A stretch of 47,851 bases of DNA. It comes from Macrocybe gigantea (taxonomy: Eukaryota > Basidiomycota > Agaricomycetes > Agaricales > Callistosporiaceae). Below the pieces are notes generated by a model. That model worked only from the letters and a program-made list of their open reading frames with translations, searched no databases and was not told where the DNA came from. The translations under genes and the position numbers were made by a program. Position 1 is the first letter of the stretch; every line of letters begins with the position of its first letter. The stretch lies in assembly GCA_011319805.1 (NCBI GenBank), contig SJRY01000047.1:1-47851 (forward strand), written 5' to 3'. Below are positions 42,936 to 47,851 of the stretch, piece after piece.

Positions 42936-45900
42936 TAGATGATACTTTTCATTTTATGGATCATTGTCGTACAATCGGGTACTAGCCCGTATAATCACCA
43001 ACCTACACCAGCCCCAGTGGGAACACATCTGCGTTACGTCCGACAGCCGGAACGCACTGGAAAGTAAATGTTAACACGAGGTCCTAGAACTGGGTCGATG
43101 TAGTAGTTCAGAAAGGTAGAAATGTAATCAAAGCCGAAACTCAGCAACAGCTTCTAGTTGATATTTTTGGTTCTCGTCTCATCTCCACCACCCAAGGAAT
43201 CGAACATATACCTACGTACCACAATGGCAAGAGCATCAATGCCTGTAGGTGTAAGTTGCATAGTCAGCAAAAGTTCGGACACCAGAGGCAAGCACAAAGA
43301 TCAGAAGGGGTTGCCCGATAGATTTGAGCTGTGGCGGGCGTTTTCGGCATGAAGGTACGAAGACCGTCGTGATAAAGCATCATATAAGAATACTAGGAAT
43401 GACTACTCACATCATTCCATGGCTATGACCTACATGGCAAATAACAAGGGCATACAGCTCTGTGAAGTACTGGATCAGCCAAGAGTCACAACGGGAACAA
43501 GACAGAGAGGAATCAGAAATAAAATTAATACAGCCTAGGAGTTGTCATCAACACCCAGTTTCATGACTGGGTCAGGCGGTAACTCCATAATAACATCATT
43601 GAACGAAAACGAATGAGATACTCACAACGCTCCTTGATCAGTGGGCGGGTCTATCAGCGCGAAATCATTCCTGTCCATGACAGTCAGTAACGTCATCATG
43701 CGAGTTACGAATAGAAAGGCAAGACGGGTGTTCAGTGGATTGACAGATAAAAAGTAAAAGCATCGGGCTCTAGGAGTCCTCAGATACTCTAGTTTGAAAG
43801 TTTGGGATCATCCTAATAATCGGACGAACCGACAACGATACATTAAAAGACGTGTACTCACAACACAGCAGCGAAGCCGCGACAACCCCTTGGTAGTTCT
43901 AACCATCACGATCCCTGAGGACGAATTAATCCCTACCAACTGAGGAGGCGAGTGTCAGCAAAGACTTGAGATGTCGCGGAAAGCAAAAAAAACCGATCAG
44001 TGTAACTATGACAAAAACTGGCACACTGCATCGCCGTCTAGGTATGACGCCGATGCTCGCAAGAAATTTGAAAATATCATCCCTTCGAATTCATGGGCAA
44101 GAGTAGGATGCTCACGGTTCACATTGATCGGCTTTAGGACATTTGAACCTCGTGATGGCGAAGACAGCAAAGGGAGCAGGACGATAAAATGAGGACAGTG
44201 TCGAGGACAAAAAAATGCGATTTTTTGAAGTGTTGTGTTTAGGGCCGACTATTGTGAGTGGGCACGATTATGTAATCGGAGATCGACTAGTTCACCTCCA
44301 GAGTCGCATACCTTCAGACCGTTCACTTTGTTAAGGAGGATCTTCGGCATCCGATATTGTGATGCTCTGTGAAACTGCGAAGCCACAGGACAGTCAAGCC
44401 ATTTCAGACTCATCAATGACATTCGGGGACGTGCAATTGACCGACTAGATGAAAACCCCATGTTCATTGGCAGATTCACCGTCATTGACACTCGTTGACA
44501 TTTCATCTTTCCATTAATTGCCTATTTATTGGTGGCCTGATATTTTTTCGGATGGTGCGTCTTGATATAGCAACAATTCCGAAACAGGACAGAGTGCTAA
44601 ACGAGTCAGGCCAAGCCTGTTTCCTTCCGCACTTCCGCATTCATCCAGATAAGTAAATCAATTGGATTTTGCCTGAGGAGACCTTTTTTCTCTCTGGAGC
44701 GAGGCTTTAGAACATAGCAATGCCATGCTTCTGCCATAGGCCACAAATACAGTGACCTATCGAAAGTACCATTATCCAGTGCGGCGACACTGCATCCTCT
44801 AGAGCCACAAGGGATGTGCGAGAATGTACCTAGGATGGGCTTCATCCGTGTGGTCTACATTGACCTTCTTTTCAGGTGCATGACCTCTGGCCGGAAAACT
44901 AATGAATCTCGCGTGCCAGGAGGAATCTACGCCGGCATCTGCCCTTGCAAACCGAACTGCTCGGCCCTGCATGCTGTGACGAGCCAACTGGCCATGACGA
45001 GCTGAAATTGGACTGTTTGGTTCCCCGTTGGACCAAAGTTCTTTTCAGCCATGAGGCAATTCTCATCTTGTTCTGTTTCCGAGGCGCCTGTCGGTTTACT
45101 GAAGCAACAGATGTTCTAGGTGCGATCGGGGCAATTTTCCAGTTCAACGGCTCGTGAAACGAAGCCAGATTCCGAGCTAGGTATTGCCATATCCATGGGA
45201 TCGTGCAATTGCTCGGCCTGTTCCTGGGAAACGAATCTTTGTCAAAAGACAGCAATCAACCATTTACACCATGGAACCGTGCAAAATGTACGGAGAAGAC
45301 CCGGTATGTTAGCACTTTGGGACTCCGCGACATCGCCAGAGACTAGCATCATTACAATGTCAAAAATAAGCACATCATTATCAATCGTGGCCCATCTCAC
45401 CTCATGGTCTGCAGGTTCCTTTTCTTTTAATGGAGAAATCTTGCTCCTGACTATATCCTTATGAACACAGAGGACGTGGTGGCTTTCCGTCGGTCTAATA
45501 AAATAGACCAGAACCTGCACCATCCCGATATACTCAGTCATGACGTAGATTCTCCGGCATATTTGCAACGAACAAATGCTTTTCCCCTCTTAGTTGCATA
45601 TCCCGACAAACAATTGTCAAGATATAAAAGATATAAAAGACAACCATCGACACGGAGGCGCCAAAAGCCCTCAGTGGCGACCCCTATTTCATCGATGACA
45701 ATTTGCACCTCCCTCACTTAGGGTGCAACCAACTTCTGGATGCGCAAGGACGACGCAGGACTGCGCTACTTCTAAGCAAAATACTACCTGGCATGCTCTG
45801 GACGAGTCTACCTGTGGGCTTTTGCGACTCGCCGTTGAGGGAGGCAGCGCCAACGACACGAATCTGCGAACGTTTGCGTATCACGAGGACTTATGGGGAC

Positions 45901-46817
45901 CGGGGTGGATTGAGCAGTCCAAGATAATCTGCCAGTTTCCATTGGACGGCTACTTTAACCTTTCTCTGTCTGACGCTGAATGACTGTCCTCAGGGGTTCA
46001 TCTCAGCAAACAATTTATCCTGAATGCATAACTGACGAGGTCGAGCATGGTACCTATCGGGATCGCCGGGACGAGGGTACCATCAGCAACTCCATATCGG
46101 GCAGTCACCCCGTCATTGCAAACGAACTGTAAAACGCGTGCACGCCGGGGTCTATTTAAAGCATCACTTCCTGCTCGATGGCGTCTATATATTGACAACG
46201 CTATCAAGTCTGAGGTATAGTCATGCTGACGGCACATGACACACCTATCCGCGTCAGCAATGGTGTCTATGCATCGCACTCGTGCCGTGTTCTACCTGAC
46301 ACTGCTACATCTCTGCATACGCGGGAACCATCAAGCCGCTCTAGTACCCAGCGGATCTCTCATTAGATCTTGCCACTTGCGCGCCCTGGAATGCTATGGC
46401 CCGAAACCCGAATGACGAAATACTAGACCTTCCTATCGTGGTAGCCTTACATTCGTTAAGATCCTTCCGACGGTCGGACATGAACGCGTCTTCTCACAAC
46501 ACCGTAATATGTCCATGGCAATGCAAGGGGTCCGGTTGGTCCTGCGGCCGTTGTAGCGACGAGGGCCCCTTTCAGACCGCAGAGACAACTAACAGCCTTC
46601 CCCGGATTTGTATATCAAACTGTTCTTGAGGTTAATGTCCTCAAACGTTGCATTGGACCTTGCGAAATGCAATACTACGGCCGTGAAGGCGCAGACACGA
46701 AGATATCAGTAAGGCACCACTGATATTCAACTTCACATAGACATTTCCTGGAACGAAACACAACCCAGTCCATAAATAAACATATGCACTTTCGCCGATG
46801 GGAAATTTCGTTGCTAT
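42936..46817. other. Gene-poor region
   Basis: No gene I can support. Minus-strand GTGAGT donor-like words recur near 43405, 43625 and 43860 without coding exons between them. At 45612-45640 GATATAAAAGATATAAAAGA is a doubled TATA box on the plus strand. Downstream plus-strand frames at 45700-45983 (FWMRKDDAGLRYF; TFAYHEDLWGPGWIE) look protein-like but fall in different frames, so at best this is a broken gene. A minus frame at 45998-46150 (GVTARYGVADGTLVPAIPI) is similarly isolated. Confidence 0.4.
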
Positions 46818-47851
46818 TTATTTACCACCAACCACAGTTCCCTTCGTCTTCGATAGATGGGAAACCGTGTCGTCCGAAATGCCAAGGTGTGCTTTCACCA
46901 ATTCGGGCGGTGTTAATGCTAGCCACTGATGGAAGCCACGTCAGAAGGTCGGATCAGGTGAAGCCAGACAACACTTTACTTGGTTCAAGCTGATATCTTC
47001 AAATTTATCTAGACGGACACGCCGTTAGCAGCAATCGATTCACAAACGATAGTCAGTACCTGAATTGAATATCTCCAAAAATCGCAGCGTGGTATTTCCT
47101 ATGTTTTCCACGTAATGACCTATGGGAGTTGATCCGCTCAGTCAGATTTAGATCTCTACCCCAGGAGAAGGCCTTTACCCATGCTGGCGGGAACATATCC
47201 TGTTCCAGAGTGTCGTGAGTTCCACAGATCCGATAATGCCGAAGAAACGGTATAGCGCTACTTACCAATGTCACCAGGCTAGCGGGAGGAATCCAGTATC
47301 AAAACAAACTGAATAAAGAGATAGTGGCAATGGCAGACCTGATAATTGAATGTTCTCGCATTTGACTGCGAGGCGAATATCGTTACTCGCGCTTCTCCTT
47401 CACTGTTTGAAAAGAAGATTAGTTACACATCACTGTCCAAAGTAAACGGAAGACGTGCATGAAGAAGCTCCACTCGTCTTCCGTCGGATGCCACTGAAAT
47501 CCACGGTTTAGAGCGTCATTTATGCGAATGGAGTAGTACATACATGCAATTCTCTGCCAGGCAAACATGTCAACACTGACTTTGAAAGAAAGAAGCTGGG
47601 AAATCTACCTCATCGCACCCGGATTGACAGTCACCTCTGTAAACAATAAATTTTACTATGCCTGTGTGAAATGACTTGATATGCACCTGCGGCTGCGATG
47701 TTCTTTGATATCTTGAAAGTAGATGAATCCACGATCTTCACACTGCCACCAGAGAGTTGGGTAGGTTTAACTTTAGATAGAGGGTATGAGAACGGATCAG
47801 GGACCGTTCCCTGAGGGCTCTTGGGTGCACTGCCATCATCTTCAGGAAGTT
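46818..47851 (-). CDS. Oxalate decarboxylase (bicupin), C-terminal part, cut by window end
   Basis: Mn-dependent enzyme converting oxalate to formate and CO2. Ten exons visible: 47851-47687, 47636-47609, 47553-47544, 47493-47459, 47402-47339, 47278-47266, 47199-47179, 47119-47060, 47008-46980 and 46925-46818. They encode the second cupin: [40 protein letters not shown] (metal ligands His, His, Glu), EGEARVTIFASQ, PGDIGYVPASMGHYVENIGN (fourth ligand His), LRFLEIFN, then DISLNQWLALTPPELVKAHL and the tail. The 10-nt exon 47553-47544 supplies ELH, and a 13-nt exon supplies PGDI. The intron at 47458-47403 begins GC. The first cupin and signal peptide lie outside the window. Oxalate degradation is typical of wood and litter fungi. 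Confidence 0.93.
47544..47553 (-). other. 10-nt microexon with cupin metal-binding His
   Basis: Flanked by GGCAG and GTATGT on the minus strand, with 55- and 50-nt introns. It completes Arg and encodes Glu-Leu-His between GAM and WHPTEDEW. The cupin motif HxH needs this His. Confidence 0.85.

Noticed and set aside
43800..43900. Mating-pheromone precursor suggested by an RCCVV peptide on the minus strand
   Set aside because: No stop follows the C-a-a-X position and there is no short ATG frame leading to it.
45461..45983. Lectin- or hydrolase-like gene on the plus strand
   Set aside because: Protein-like pieces fall in three frames; unlike elsewhere the required shifts are not all single missing bases, and no family is recognised.

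Overview
The window looks like nuclear DNA of a mushroom-forming basidiomycete (Agaricomycetes). Genes are dense and cut by many 45-75 nt introns, and several predicted proteins belong to families I know mainly or best from that group: DUF1996, a very common uncharacterised 300-residue family, and F-box/LRR families. No rRNA, tRNA, CRISPR or prokaryotic feature was seen. Exon structures were worked out by hand from splice signals and reading phase, so they are predictions.

Layout. 1-1740: no gene recognised. 1820-2142 (-): small TUDOR-type HVA1 protein, sharing a short promoter with an LRR protein (2339-4209 +). 4534-6612 (-): MINDY-type deubiquitinase with a C-terminal CaaX box. 6997-7448 (+): mitochondrial ribosomal protein uL30m. 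8057-9331 (+): unknown low-complexity protein. 10149-19100: F-box/LRR cluster with two fairly complete F-box genes, one LRR-like gene and several decayed copies. 19732-21661 (+): multi-pass membrane protein. 21749-25062 (-): Dpb11/Rad4/TopBP1-type BRCT protein. 25341-26065: short inverted-repeat element. 27118-29145 (+) and 29249-30903 (+): protein kinase followed by an armadillo-repeat protein. 31309-32069: second inverted-repeat element. 32411-33322 (-): common agaricomycete family of unknown function. 33400-33790 (-): small mitochondrial-like protein. 34220-35060 (-): mitochondrial GGQ release-factor-like protein. 36536-39254 (+): secreted DUF1996 protein. 39907-41754 (-): RING-like protein. 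42151-42935: third inverted-repeat element. 42936-46817: gene-poor. 46818-47851 (-): oxalate decarboxylase, cut by the window end.

Two themes stand out. First, at least seven genes, including conserved housekeeping genes (uL30m, Dpb11), are each broken by single missing bases, almost always in a homopolymer. Adding one base per site gives a total coding length divisible by three and family-like protein across the junction. This points to sequence or assembly error rather than pseudogenes. Second, several genes depend on microexons (10-23 nt) that carry catalytic or metal-binding residues, and two introns appear to be GC-AG.

No operon-like pathway is visible. The genes are independent eukaryotic units: genome maintenance (Dpb11), ubiquitin (MINDY, RING, F-box), mitochondrial translation (uL30m, GGQ factor), signalling (kinase) and secretion/oxalate metabolism (DUF1996, oxalate decarboxylase).
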